64,000 nt of DNA from Mucilaginibacter roseus (GTDB taxonomy: Bacteria > Bacteroidota > Bacteroidia > Sphingobacteriales > Sphingobacteriaceae): the NCBI RefSeq assembly GCF_021215455.1, contig NZ_JAJPWV010000001.1, positions 620,001-684,000 of the forward strand, given 5' to 3'. The translations under genes and the position numbers were made by a program. Every line of letters starts with the position of its first letter. Within the stretch, counting starts at the first letter, position 1. This document shows positions 1 through 7,548 of this stretch, in pieces. The notes below the pieces were generated by a model, which was not told the DNA's origin, did not search any database, and saw only the letters and a list, made by a program, of their open reading frames with translations.

Positions 1-84
1 GTGCAAAGAGATAAGCTTATCAGCAAAAAAATGGATAATAAACGTTTCGTCATACTAAATGGTGCGAATTGTGATGGTAATTAA
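1..84 (+). CDS. Possible 3' end of a gene cut by the window edge
   Basis: Frame 1 is open from base 1 and gives about 27 residues, ending in a TAA at 82-84. Frame 2 is also open, to a TAA at 56-58, so the reading frame cannot be fixed from this fragment. No domain is recognisable. It may be the carboxy-terminal tail of a plus-strand gene that converges on the symporter gene, or simply intergenic sequence. The bases from 85 to 166 are AT-rich and show nothing else. Confidence 0.25.
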   Translation: MQRDKLISKKMDNKRFVILNGANCDGN

Positions 85-166
85 TATTGCCACAAATGTA
101 TGTTCTTATTTAGATTAAATCCAAATAAAATACCAAAAAGGTGTTGAAACGTTTAATCAATTGAAA

Positions 167-1387
167 TTATGCGGATTGTTCCATCCAGTTTTTACCGTGG
201 CTAAAGCGCGCCACCAACATGGCGGCAACGGTATCGCCGGTTGAATTCAGAAGGGTAGCTAACGGATCGACAAGTGTGCCAATGATAATGGCAGGGGGGA
301 GCGCCTCCGGCGGAAAGCCGTAAGCGGAGATAAACAGCAGTTCGCCAACGTAACCGCCATTGGGGATGCCTCCTTCAACAATGCTCACTAAAACGGTTAT
401 GGCCAATGCGCTGATAATGACTTCTACACTGTCAAATCCTTTACCGAATAAAGCAAATACCACAGCCATTTTTACGATGGATGAGATGCTTGAGCCATCC
501 TTATGCAGCGTGGCGCCAAGGGGTACGCTGATGTTAGCAATATAATCGGGCACGCCGATTTTTTTAGCGGCATCGAGGTTGGCAGGTATAGTGGCAATGC
601 TACTGCAGGTACTTACTGCCGTTGCCGAAGGGATGATATTGTTTTTCCAGTAGCGTTTAAACCCTTTGAGGCCGCCTGCTATAAAGGCATACGCGCTAAA
701 TCCGAATACAAAATAAAACGCGCCTACGCTGTAATATAAGCCTAATGATTTTGCATAAGCCCCAAACAATTGCGGCCCGAAATAACCCACCTGGTAGGCA
801 AAGTAAGCACCAAGGCCAACAGGCGCCATCTTCATCAGGATGATGAATAGTTGCTTGAAAACCTCATTCCCCGCGTTTAAAAAGCGGGCGAAGCGTACGC
901 CATCTTCGCCGGAGCGCAATACGGCGAAACCAATCAATACCGAAAAAAGTATCATGGCCAACATACTGGAGCGGGTGAAAAGCTGGTAAAAATCGGACGT
1001 AGTAAAAAGCTGTACCATTTGTTCACCAAAAGGCTTTTTACTGATCTGCTCGGTAAGTGGTGGCGCGGTTAATTGCTCATGCACTGGGAACAGCCTAACG
1101 GCAATGATGGTTAAAGTGGCTGATACCAGAATCGTACCCAAAAACACCATTGAAGTTACACTGAGTAACTTACCAATTCGGTTGGTGCCATTAAGGTTGG
1201 CAATGGCCGATGATATAGCGAAGAATACCAGCGGTACCACGGCAATAAACAACAGGTTCAAAAAAATATCGCCCAATGGCTTTAACACAACTACCTCTTT
1301 ACCCATCACCAAACCCGCAATGGCACCGGCGGTTACACCGCTGATGAGCCATAATATTCCGCTGTAGTTTTTAAGCCAGTTACTCAT
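167..1387 (-). CDS. Dicarboxylate/amino acid:cation symporter (DAACS family)
   Basis: Inner-membrane secondary transporter of the glutamate/aspartate/C4-dicarboxylate type, taking up its substrate with protons or sodium. The 406 residues match the family length and are mostly hydrophobic. The family's serine-rich re-entrant loop is visible (AVSTCSSIATIPAN), followed by the PLGATLHKDGSS substrate and cation-binding stretch. The ATG at 1387 directly precedes a typical amphipathic start and first membrane helix. It is divergent from the M1 peptidase gene, with about 140 bp between the starts. Substrate is not predictable; proximity to the hydroxyproline operon hints at amino or keto acid uptake but is weak evidence. 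Confidence 0.88.
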   Translation of the reverse strand: MSNWLKNYSGILWLISGVTAGAIAGLVMGKEVVVLKPLGDIFLNLLFIAVVPLVFFAISSAIANLNGTNRIGKLLSVTSMVFLGTILVSATLTIIAVRLFPVHEQLTAPPLTEQISKKPFGEQMVQLFTTSDFYQLFTRSSMLAMILFSVLIGFAVLRSGEDGVRFARFLNAGNEVFKQLFIILMKMAPVGLGAYFAYQVGYFGPQLFGAYAKSLGLYYSVGAFYFVFGFSAYAFIAGGLKGFKRYWKNNIIPSATAVSTCSSIATIPANLDAAKKIGVPDYIANISVPLGATLHKDGSSISSIVKMAVVFALFGKGFDSVEVIISALAITVLVSIVEGGIPNGGYVGELLFISAYGFPPEALPPAIIIGTLVDPLATLLNSTGDTVAAMLVARFSHGKNWMEQSA

Positions 1388-1446
1388 TTACCGTTTTGGG
1401 TGATGTAATGCAGGCTAAGATATGTAAAAAAGGGGCTAATAAGCGG

Positions 1447-1478
1447 TTGACAAGCCATGGCTTTGTAAAGTATTTTTG
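1447..1478 (+). promoter_or_regulatory. Candidate Bacteroidota promoter for the M1 peptidase gene
   Basis: A TTG at 1447-1449 is followed, after 21 bp, by TATTTTTG at 1471-1478, an exact match to the Bacteroidota -7 element TAnnTTTG. A 12-bp palindrome AAGCCATGGCTT (1452-1463) lies between the two elements and could bind a regulator. The ATG at 1526 lies about 48 bp downstream. Confidence 0.5.
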
Positions 1479-1525
1479 CCGTTAGCCAAATACATTTTAC
1501 GTGGTTGGCTTATATTTACTTTTAT

Positions 1526-3181
1526 ATGTTACGATCTCGAATAGTACTTATCGGCATCCTGTTATCAGGCTGCACACTGGCGCAAGCCCAAAATAAAACT
1601 TTTACCCGAGCTGATACCCTGCGGGGCACCATAACGCCGGAGCGCGTATGGTGGAATGTGCTGAAATACGACATCACTGTAAAGCCTGATTACAATACTA
1701 AAACCACCGTCGGATCTAACATCATAACCTATAAAGTGCTTACCGCAAAGCATTCGCCAATAATGCAGGTTGACCTGCAGGAGCCATTGAATATCGACAG
1801 TATCTTACTGGATGGCAAGCAAAAACTAAGATATGCCCGTGAAGGTAACGCCTGGCATGTAACCGTTGGCGAACAGGCTGCAAAATCAGAACATAAACTG
1901 GCCGTTTACTTTTCAGGCACACCCAAGGAAGGGGTCAGGCCGCCCTGGGTAGGCGGGTGGACATTTGCCAAAGATTCACTTAACCGCCCCTGGATGACCG
2001 TTACCTGCCAGGGCCTCGGCGCTTCGGTATGGTACCCGTGTAAAGATCACCAGTCGGACGAGCCGGATAACGGTGCCTCTTTGACCATGATCGTGCCTGA
2101 CACGCTGGTAGCCGTGGCAAATGGCCGTTTGCAATCGCACAGAAAAAATAATGATGGTACCGCTACCTACAAATGGGCTGTAACCAACCCCATCAACAAT
2201 TACGATATCATCCCTTACATCGGCAAGTATGTGAACTTTAGCGAGGTATACAGTTGCGAAAAAGGCAAGCTCGACCTTAACTATTGGGTGCTTGATTATA
2301 ACCTGCCGAAGGCTAAAACCTACATGCCGTTTGAGGTAAAACACATGCTTAAAGCGTTTGAGTACTGGTTTGGGCCATACCCGTTTTATGAGGATGGCTA
2401 CAAGCTGATAGACGCGCCGCACACCGGCATGGAGCACCAAAGCGCAGTTGCCTATGGTAACTGGTACAAACCGGGCTATCGTATGCGCGATGCATCGGGT
2501 ACCGGATTGGGCATGAAATGGGATTTTATCATCGTGCACGAGAGTGGGCACGAATGGTTTGGCAACAACATCACCAGTAATGACCTGGCTGATATGTGGA
2601 TACACGAGAGCTTTACCAATTATTCGGAAACCCTGTATGTGGATTACCGCTTCGGCGTTGATGCCGGTAACGATTATAATTACGGTATCCGCAAGGGAAT
2701 ACAAAATAAGGAACTTATTATTCCGCCGTATAACGTAAATGCGCAGGGCAGCGGCGATATGTATCCTAAAGGTGGCAACATGCTGCAAACCATCAGGCAT
2801 AGTATTAATGATGATGTACTGTTCCGCAATATTATGCGCGGATTGAACAAGCAGTTTTACCATCAAACGGTAACCGCAGCGCAAATTCAGAACTACATAT
2901 CAGGCCAGGCTAAATTCGATTACCAAAATGTGTTCAAGCAATACCTGACCACCACGCAGATCCCTAACCTGGAAATGCAGTACAGCGCCGATGGCAAAAC
3001 GCTTAAATACCGTTACACCAATTGCATACCCGGCTTTAATTTGCCATTGGTATTAAAAGATAAAACCAAACTGGTAAAGCTATCTCCAACAACGGAATGG
3101 AAAACCATTATAGTAGGTGCGAATAAAGAGTTATTTAAGCCGGAGGCTATAATCAAGATGTATTATATTACCGTATCTTAA
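1526..3181 (+). CDS. M1 family zinc metallopeptidase, secreted
   Basis: Exported aminopeptidase N-like protein. The ATG at 1526 gives 551 residues and a clean signal peptide (MLRSRIVLIGILL, then a cleavage site near AQAQ). An in-frame TTG at 1505 is possible but adds only seven residues. The gluzincin site is complete: H338, E339 and H342 in HESGHEWF, and the third zinc ligand E361 in WIHESF, with the family's 18-residue spacing. A GMEHQ stretch replaces the classical GAMEN exopeptidase motif. It is shorter than full aminopeptidase N (about 870 residues), as is usual for the Bacteroidota secreted forms that lack the C-terminal helical domain. It probably acts on peptides in the periplasm. A terminator follows. 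Confidence 0.92.
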   Translation: MLRSRIVLIGILLSGCTLAQAQNKTFTRADTLRGTITPERVWWNVLKYDITVKPDYNTKTTVGSNIITYKVLTAKHSPIMQVDLQEPLNIDSILLDGKQKLRYAREGNAWHVTVGEQAAKSEHKLAVYFSGTPKEGVRPPWVGGWTFAKDSLNRPWMTVTCQGLGASVWYPCKDHQSDEPDNGASLTMIVPDTLVAVANGRLQSHRKNNDGTATYKWAVTNPINNYDIIPYIGKYVNFSEVYSCEKGKLDLNYWVLDYNLPKAKTYMPFEVKHMLKAFEYWFGPYPFYEDGYKLIDAPHTGMEHQSAVAYGNWYKPGYRMRDASGTGLGMKWDFIIVHESGHEWFGNNITSNDLADMWIHESFTNYSETLYVDYRFGVDAGNDYNYGIRKGIQNKELIIPPYNVNAQGSGDMYPKGGNMLQTIRHSINDDVLFRNIMRGLNKQFYHQTVTAAQIQNYISGQAKFDYQNVFKQYLTTTQIPNLEMQYSADGKTLKYRYTNCIPGFNLPLVLKDKTKLVKLSPTTEWKTIIVGANKELFKPEAIIKMYYITVS

Positions 3182-3196
3182 TTTGTTCGCAGATAC

Positions 3197-3233
3197 AAAA
3201 ATGGCCGCTTTAGATAAGAAGCGGCCATTTTTA
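3197..3233. terminator. Bidirectional rho-independent terminator
   Basis: An inverted repeat (AAAATGGCCGCTT / AAGCGGCCATTTT) is flanked by an A-run on the left and a T-run on the right. It sits between the convergent M1 peptidase (ending 3181) and VOC gene (ending 3246), so it can end both transcripts. Confidence 0.8.
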
Positions 3234-3245
3234 TTTTTGATCATC

Positions 3246-3644
3246 TTATAAATATTTCTCCGGTACGGAGTGCAGCGCTACGCGGTTCCCCTCAGTATCT
3301 AAAAATACGGCCATGTAACCGTACTCGGGCGATATTTCAGTTTTGGGTACAATGATGGTACCGCCAGCCGCTTCAATACGGTCGGCCACTATCTTCACAT
3401 CCGGGTTAGCATTGAGGTAAAGCATGGTACCACTGTTGGCCGATGGTTGATGAAAGTCGGACACCTGGCACAGCGCGCCGCCAACACCATTCATCGGGTC
3501 TTCAAGCGGGAACATGCACATAACCGCCCCCTCAAACTCAATCCTATCCATCTTGATGTCGAAGATTTTTTCGTAAAAGCTTTGGGCTCGATTAATATCA
3601 ACTGCCGGTATCTCAAACCAGCTTATGGCATTTTTGAAAATCAT
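3246..3644 (-). CDS. VOC superfamily (glyoxalase/bleomycin-resistance-like) protein
   Basis: A 132-residue cytosolic protein with the vicinal-oxygen-chelate fold. The start NAISWFEIPAVDINRAQSFYEKIF is typical of the first beta-alpha-beta unit, and FLDTEGNRVALHS near the end carries the last metal-ligand strand. The family includes lyases, isomerases and antibiotic-binding proteins, and nothing here fixes the substrate. It is convergent with the M1 peptidase gene and appears monocistronic. The ATG at 3644 gives a normal family start. Confidence 0.85.
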   Translation of the reverse strand: MIFKNAISWFEIPAVDINRAQSFYEKIFDIKMDRIEFEGAVMCMFPLEDPMNGVGGALCQVSDFHQPSANSGTMLYLNANPDVKIVADRIEAAGGTIIVPKTEISPEYGYMAVFLDTEGNRVALHSVPEKYL

Positions 3645-3705
3645 AAAGTAGCGTTTTGGTTTAGTTAAAGTTAGTTTTCAAAACGCTATAAATCAAATCA
3701 TAAAG

Positions 3706-3730
3706 CAAAAAGCCCCGCTAATGCAGGGCT
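3706..3730 (-). terminator. Orphan terminator-like hairpin
   Basis: Read on the minus strand, the stem (AGCCC-GC arms with one mismatch and a TAAT-type loop) is followed by a run of five T. No minus-strand gene lies between it and the plus-strand operon, so it terminates nothing visible. It may be a relic, or may block antisense transcription towards the VOC gene. Confidence 0.4.
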
Positions 3731-3764
3731 GAAGTTAATAAGGGGAGTTGTTCAAATATTAATT

Positions 3765-3780
3765 TGTAACTGCAGTTACA
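3765..3780. promoter_or_regulatory. Perfect 16-bp palindrome, candidate operator
   Basis: TGTAACTGCAGTTACA is identical to its reverse complement. The TGT...ACA ends are typical of sites for dimeric bacterial regulators. It lies about 190 bp upstream of the hydroxyproline operon. No dimeric repressor gene is next to it, so the binding protein is unknown. Confidence 0.4.
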
Positions 3781-3941
3781 GTTTGCTAAGTTATTTATAC
3801 ATGTGATCGATTTAGCGTATTAATTGACAAATATTACCCGTATTTTAACCTTTTTAGTGCGGGTTTGCAGATATTGTCTTTTAGGATAAAATGTAATAAG
3901 TATAAGCTAATTTGTTATATAGCCTGTCATCAATTAAACCC

Positions 3942-3949
3942 TACTTTTG
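3942..3949 (+). promoter_or_regulatory. Candidate -7 promoter element of the hydroxyproline operon
   Basis: TACTTTTG is an exact match to TAnnTTTG. It lies 23 bp before the ATG at 3972, which implies a short leader. The nearest upstream TTTG (3911-3914) is 27 bp away, longer than the usual 19-21 bp, so the -33 element is uncertain. Confidence 0.35.
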
Positions 3950-3971
3950 TAAAAACAATATTAATTACGAG

Positions 3972-4910
3972 ATGATAACATTTAGCTGGAAGGGCGTTTT
4001 CCCGGCGGTAACAACCAAATTTACTGCAGATGATGAATTAGATTTTGATGCTTTTGATATAAATATAAAAGCCCAGCTTGAGGCAGGTGCTGAAGGTATT
4101 ATATTAGGTGGTTCATTAGGCGAGGCAAGTGTGCTTACCGAAGACGAAAAATTCAGCCTGCTTACACATACCTTAGAACTTGTTGAGGGTACCGTTCCGG
4201 TTATCTTGAATATTGCGGAGCAATCAACCCGCGCTGCGGTAAGGGTAGCTCAAAAAGCATTTGAACTTGGCGCCGACGGCCTGATGGTATTGCCGCCAAT
4301 GCGCTACAATGCTGATGAGGACGAAACTATCGCTTATATTTCAGCTATTGCAGAAAGCACACCGCTGCCGATCATGATCTATAACAACCCTGTTGATTAT
4401 AAAATTGAAATTACGCTGGATATGTTCGATCGCTTGTCGGTATATCCAACCATACAAGCGGTTAAGGAATCAACCCGTAACATCATGAACGTTACCCGCA
4501 TGATCAACCGCTTTGGCGATCGTTTTAAGATCATGACCGGTGTTGACCCTATCGCTACCGAAAGCATCATCATGGGTGCGCATGGTTGGGTAGCAGGCTT
4601 GGTTGATGCCTTCCCGAAAGAAACCGTAGCTATCTTCCGCTTAATTAAAGCCGGCCGCATTGATGAGGCCATCGCTATACACCGTTGGTTTTTACCGGTG
4701 CTGGAGCTTGATATTCACGCCAAACTGGTACAGTATATTAAACTGGCCGAAGTTGCTACCGGTATAGGTACCGAGCAAACACGTGCACCACGTTTACCAT
4801 TAAAAGGCGCTGAACGTGAGAGAGTATTAGCGGTGATTGAAAACGCTTTAGCTAACCGCCCGGAATTACCTGAAGGTAGCTGGGGTAAATTAGCCGAGGT
4901 AAGTTTATAA
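3972..4910 (+). CDS. DHDPS/NAL-family lyase, probable 1-pyrroline-4-hydroxy-2-carboxylate deaminase
   Basis: Class I aldolase-fold enzyme of 312 residues, counted from the ATG at 3972; an upstream in-frame TTG at 3912 gives a poor N-terminus. The Schiff-base lysine K165 (AVKEST), tyrosine Y137 in YNNP and the pyruvate-carboxylate loop GGSLGE (46-51) are all present. In hydroxyproline catabolism this family deaminates and dehydrates pyrroline-4-hydroxy-2-carboxylate to alpha-ketoglutarate semialdehyde. That role is inferred from its neighbours: the next genes encode the semialdehyde dehydrogenase, the hydroxyproline epimerase and an FAD amino-acid oxidase. Lysine-pathway DapA is unlikely in this operon. 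The next gene starts 9 bp downstream, so the genes are co-transcribed. Confidence 0.85.
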   Translation: MITFSWKGVFPAVTTKFTADDELDFDAFDINIKAQLEAGAEGIILGGSLGEASVLTEDEKFSLLTHTLELVEGTVPVILNIAEQSTRAAVRVAQKAFELGADGLMVLPPMRYNADEDETIAYISAIAESTPLPIMIYNNPVDYKIEITLDMFDRLSVYPTIQAVKESTRNIMNVTRMINRFGDRFKIMTGVDPIATESIIMGAHGWVAGLVDAFPKETVAIFRLIKAGRIDEAIAIHRWFLPVLELDIHAKLVQYIKLAEVATGIGTEQTRAPRLPLKGAERERVLAVIENALANRPELPEGSWGKLAEVSL

Positions 4911-4919
4911 ATTTGGCGA

Positions 4920-6503
4920 ATGATCAAAGGACAAAATATTGTAGGTTGTAAGCACATATCATTAACGGGCGAAAGTTTTAAAGCTATCGATCCGGCAACA
5001 AGTAAACACCTCGAGGGCGACTTCGAGGTGGCCAATGAGCAATTGGTTGAACAGGCCATGCAAATGGCACAAAAGGCTTACAGCACATACAAAAACATAA
5101 CTAATACAAAAAAAGCAGCCTTTTTACGCGCAATAGCTGAAGAAATAACAGCTTTAGGCGATACATTGATAAGCCGTGCGGTAGCCGAAAGCGGTTTGCC
5201 AACAGCACGTTTATTGGGTGAAATGGGCCGCACAACCGGTCAGCTACGCATGTTTGCTGACCTGGTGGAAGAAGGCTCGTGGGTTGAAGCGGTTATTGAT
5301 ACTGCTTTGCCTGAGCGTACACCATTGCCCAAACCCGATATCCGCAGAATGTACAAGGCTATTGGCCCGGTGGTGGTATTCGGTGCAAGTAACTTTCCGC
5401 TGGCATTTTCTGTTGCCGGTGGCGATACGGCATCGGCTTTAGCTTCGGGCTGCCCGGTAATTATAAAGGCACACCCTGCACACCCCGGTACCAGCGCATT
5501 GGTAGGCGAGGCCATCAGTAAAGCGGCGTTAAAGGCAGAAATGCCCGAGGGTGTTTTCTCGCTACTGCACGATTCAGGTTATGCGGTAGGTACCGCCCTG
5601 GTAAAACATCCGCTGGCCAAGGCTGTAGCATTTACCGGCTCGTACAAAGGCGGTATGGCGCTGGTTAATATGGCTCGCGACCGTAAAGAGCCTATCTCGG
5701 TATTTGCCGAAATGGGTAGCATCAATCCGGTAATATTATTGCCGGAAACATTAAAAAAACAGCCTGAAACCTTGGCTGCTAAATATGCCGCTTCAATCAC
5801 TTTGGGTGCCGGGCAATTTTGTACCAATCCGGGTTTGATACTGGCCGTAAAATCAGATGCCTTGAACATATTTGTCGATGGCCTGAAAAAAGCTATCGAG
5901 GTAGTACCATCAGCAACCATGCTTACGCCGGGCATCTGGCAAAACTACCAAAACCTATCGCAGGGCGTTGCTGGTGAGGCTGGTCTTGATGTAATTGCCC
6001 GTTCAGGCAACATTAATCAGGAGCTTTGTAACCAGTCGGTAGCCACGGTGGCAACCGTTAAGGCAAGCGATTTTATACAAAACTATAAACTCAGGGAAGA
6101 GATTTTCGGCCCGTGGTCTTTACTGGTAGTGGCTGATGATGTGCAGGAGCTTGAAACGGTTGTTGGCACATTGGAAGGTCAGTTAACGACCACCGTAATG
6201 GCTGAGCGCGAAGAGCTTCCTGCTTATGCTGGTTTGCTTGATAAGCTTGCTGATATTTCCGGTCGTGTAATATTGAACGGTGTGCCAACAGGCGTAGAAG
6301 TTTGCGCGGCAATGCAGCATGGCGGTCCTTTTCCGGCGGCAAGCGACAGCCGTTTTACCTCGGTGGGTACAGGCGCAATCTATCGTTTTGTGCGCCCCAT
6401 AGCCTGGCAGGATTGGGAAGATAGCTTGTTACCGGCCGAATTGCAGGATAGCAATCCGCTGAATATCTGGAGGCAGGTAAATAACGAATGGACGAAAGCA
6501 TAA
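4920..6503 (+). CDS. Aldehyde dehydrogenase, probable alpha-ketoglutarate semialdehyde dehydrogenase
   Basis: NAD(P)-dependent aldehyde dehydrogenase of 527 residues, the length of the 2,5-dioxovalerate (ketoglutarate semialdehyde) dehydrogenase group. Catalytic residues are visible: N158 (ASNFP), cofactor-binding K183 (IIKAHP), general base E264 (FAEMGS) and nucleophile C301 (GAGQFCTNPG). In this operon it should oxidise the semialdehyde made by the upstream lyase to alpha-ketoglutarate, feeding the TCA cycle. The stop at 6501-6503 is followed after one base by the epimerase ATG, indicating tight coupling. Group members also serve sugar-acid pathways, but the neighbours favour hydroxyproline. 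Confidence 0.9.
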   Translation: MIKGQNIVGCKHISLTGESFKAIDPATSKHLEGDFEVANEQLVEQAMQMAQKAYSTYKNITNTKKAAFLRAIAEEITALGDTLISRAVAESGLPTARLLGEMGRTTGQLRMFADLVEEGSWVEAVIDTALPERTPLPKPDIRRMYKAIGPVVVFGASNFPLAFSVAGGDTASALASGCPVIIKAHPAHPGTSALVGEAISKAALKAEMPEGVFSLLHDSGYAVGTALVKHPLAKAVAFTGSYKGGMALVNMARDRKEPISVFAEMGSINPVILLPETLKKQPETLAAKYAASITLGAGQFCTNPGLILAVKSDALNIFVDGLKKAIEVVPSATMLTPGIWQNYQNLSQGVAGEAGLDVIARSGNINQELCNQSVATVATVKASDFIQNYKLREEIFGPWSLLVVADDVQELETVVGTLEGQLTTTVMAEREELPAYAGLLDKLADISGRVILNGVPTGVEVCAAMQHGGPFPAASDSRFTSVGTGAIYRFVRPIAWQDWEDSLLPAELQDSNPLNIWRQVNNEWTKA

Positions 6504-6504
6504 C

Positions 6505-7506
6505 ATGAGCAGCAAAACTTTTTTTTGTATAGACGCGCATACCTGCGGCAACCCTGTGCGGTTGGTTGCAGGTGGCGGCCCACAGCTCAAGGGTGATAAT
6601 ATGAGCGAAAAACGCCAGCACTTTTTAAAGGAATATGATTGGATTCGCACTGGTTTAATGTTTGAACCACGTGGGCACGATATGATGTCGGGCAGTATAT
6701 TGTATCCACCGCATGATCCGGAAAATGATGTTGCTGTATTGTTTATTGAAACAAGTGGCTGCCTGCCCATGTGTGGGCATGGTACCATCGGTACAATCAC
6801 CATAGCTATTGAGGAAGGATTGATCCAGCCTAAAACACCGGGTGTGGTGCGCATGGAAGCTCCTGCCGGTTTGGTGATAATATCTTATACACAAATAGGT
6901 CAAAAAGTTACCTCGGTAAAGCTGGTCAATGTACCATCATACCTTGCTGCGGAGAACCTGGAAGTGGAGTGCCCGGATCTGGGAAAGCTCACGTTTGATG
7001 TAGCTTATGGCGGTAATTATTACGCGATTATTGATCCGCAGGAAAATTTTGGCGGATTGGAAAATTATACTGCCGGGCAACTAATTAGCTGGAGCCGCAC
7101 TATCCGTACGCGTATTAACGAAAAGTACAATTTTGTTCACCCGCAAAACCCAACCATAAACACCTGTACGCATGTGTTATGGGCTGGTGCTACCTTGTCT
7201 GCCGATGCGACCGCGCGTAACGCCGTATTTTACGGTGATAAAGCGATTGACCGTTCGCCATGCGGTACTGGTACTTCGGCACGTATGGCACAGTGGCATG
7301 CCAAAGGCAAGCTTAAAATGGGCGATCAGTTTATCCACGAAAGTATTATTGGCAGCAAGTTTATTGGTACGGTTGAGGATGAGGTGAAGATAGGAGATAT
7401 TAACGCTATTGTTCCAGGTATTGAGGGCTGGGCTAAAGTGTACGGTTACAACACCATTAAAATTGATGATGAAGATCCGTACGCGCACGGTTTTCAGGTT
7501 ATATAA
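6505..7506 (+). CDS. 4-hydroxyproline 2-epimerase (proline racemase family)
   Basis: Cytosolic, cofactor-independent epimerase converting trans-4-hydroxy-L-proline to cis-4-hydroxy-D-proline, the first step of the pathway. The 333 residues match the family. Both catalytic cysteines are present: C90 in MCGHGT and C253 in DRSPCGTGTSA. The second cysteine separates epimerases and racemases from the trans-3-hydroxyproline dehydratases, which carry threonine there. It lies one base after the dehydrogenase stop. Proline racemase cannot be excluded by motif alone, but the three other hydroxyproline-pathway enzymes around it make the epimerase assignment strong. Confidence 0.9.
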   Translation: MSSKTFFCIDAHTCGNPVRLVAGGGPQLKGDNMSEKRQHFLKEYDWIRTGLMFEPRGHDMMSGSILYPPHDPENDVAVLFIETSGCLPMCGHGTIGTITIAIEEGLIQPKTPGVVRMEAPAGLVIISYTQIGQKVTSVKLVNVPSYLAAENLEVECPDLGKLTFDVAYGGNYYAIIDPQENFGGLENYTAGQLISWSRTIRTRINEKYNFVHPQNPTINTCTHVLWAGATLSADATARNAVFYGDKAIDRSPCGTGTSARMAQWHAKGKLKMGDQFIHESIIGSKFIGTVEDEVKIGDINAIVPGIEGWAKVYGYNTIKIDDEDPYAHGFQVI

Positions 7507-7519
7507 ATAAAATAAAGAC

Positions 7520-7545
7520 AGGCCGCTGCAATGCGGCCTTTTATT
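7520..7545 (+). terminator. Intra-operon terminator-like hairpin just before the oxidase gene
   Basis: A 7-bp perfect GC-rich stem (AGGCCGC / GCGGCCT, loop TGCAAT) is followed by TTTATT. It ends only 9 bp before the ATG at 7549 of the oxidase gene. It could terminate most epimerase transcripts, or act as an attenuator or mask the start region. An ATG at 7531 lies inside the hairpin and is unlikely to be the start. Confidence 0.65.
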
Positions 7546-7548
7546 AAT

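Larger units (their letters stand above)
3645..3971. other. Intergenic region upstream of the hydroxyproline operon
   Basis: These 327 bp contain no gene. They hold an orphan terminator-like hairpin (3706-3730), a perfect 16-bp palindrome (3765-3780), a TTTTAGGATAAAATGTA stretch (3879-3895) resembling one upstream of the AraC gene (TTTAGGGATAAAATCGTA near 8859-8876), and an exact -7 element TACTTTTG at 3942-3949 close to the operon's first ATG. Confidence 0.6.

Noticed and set aside
1976..2884. 302-codon open frame on the minus strand opposite the M1 peptidase gene
   Set aside because: It lies wholly inside a gene with a complete zinc-peptidase site, has no recognisable domain, and is explained by the codon bias of the sense strand.
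3972..4910. Assignment as DapA of lysine synthesis
   Set aside because: The catalytic residues fit, but the gene is embedded between hydroxyproline-pathway genes and no lysine-pathway gene is near, so the deaminase role is more likely.
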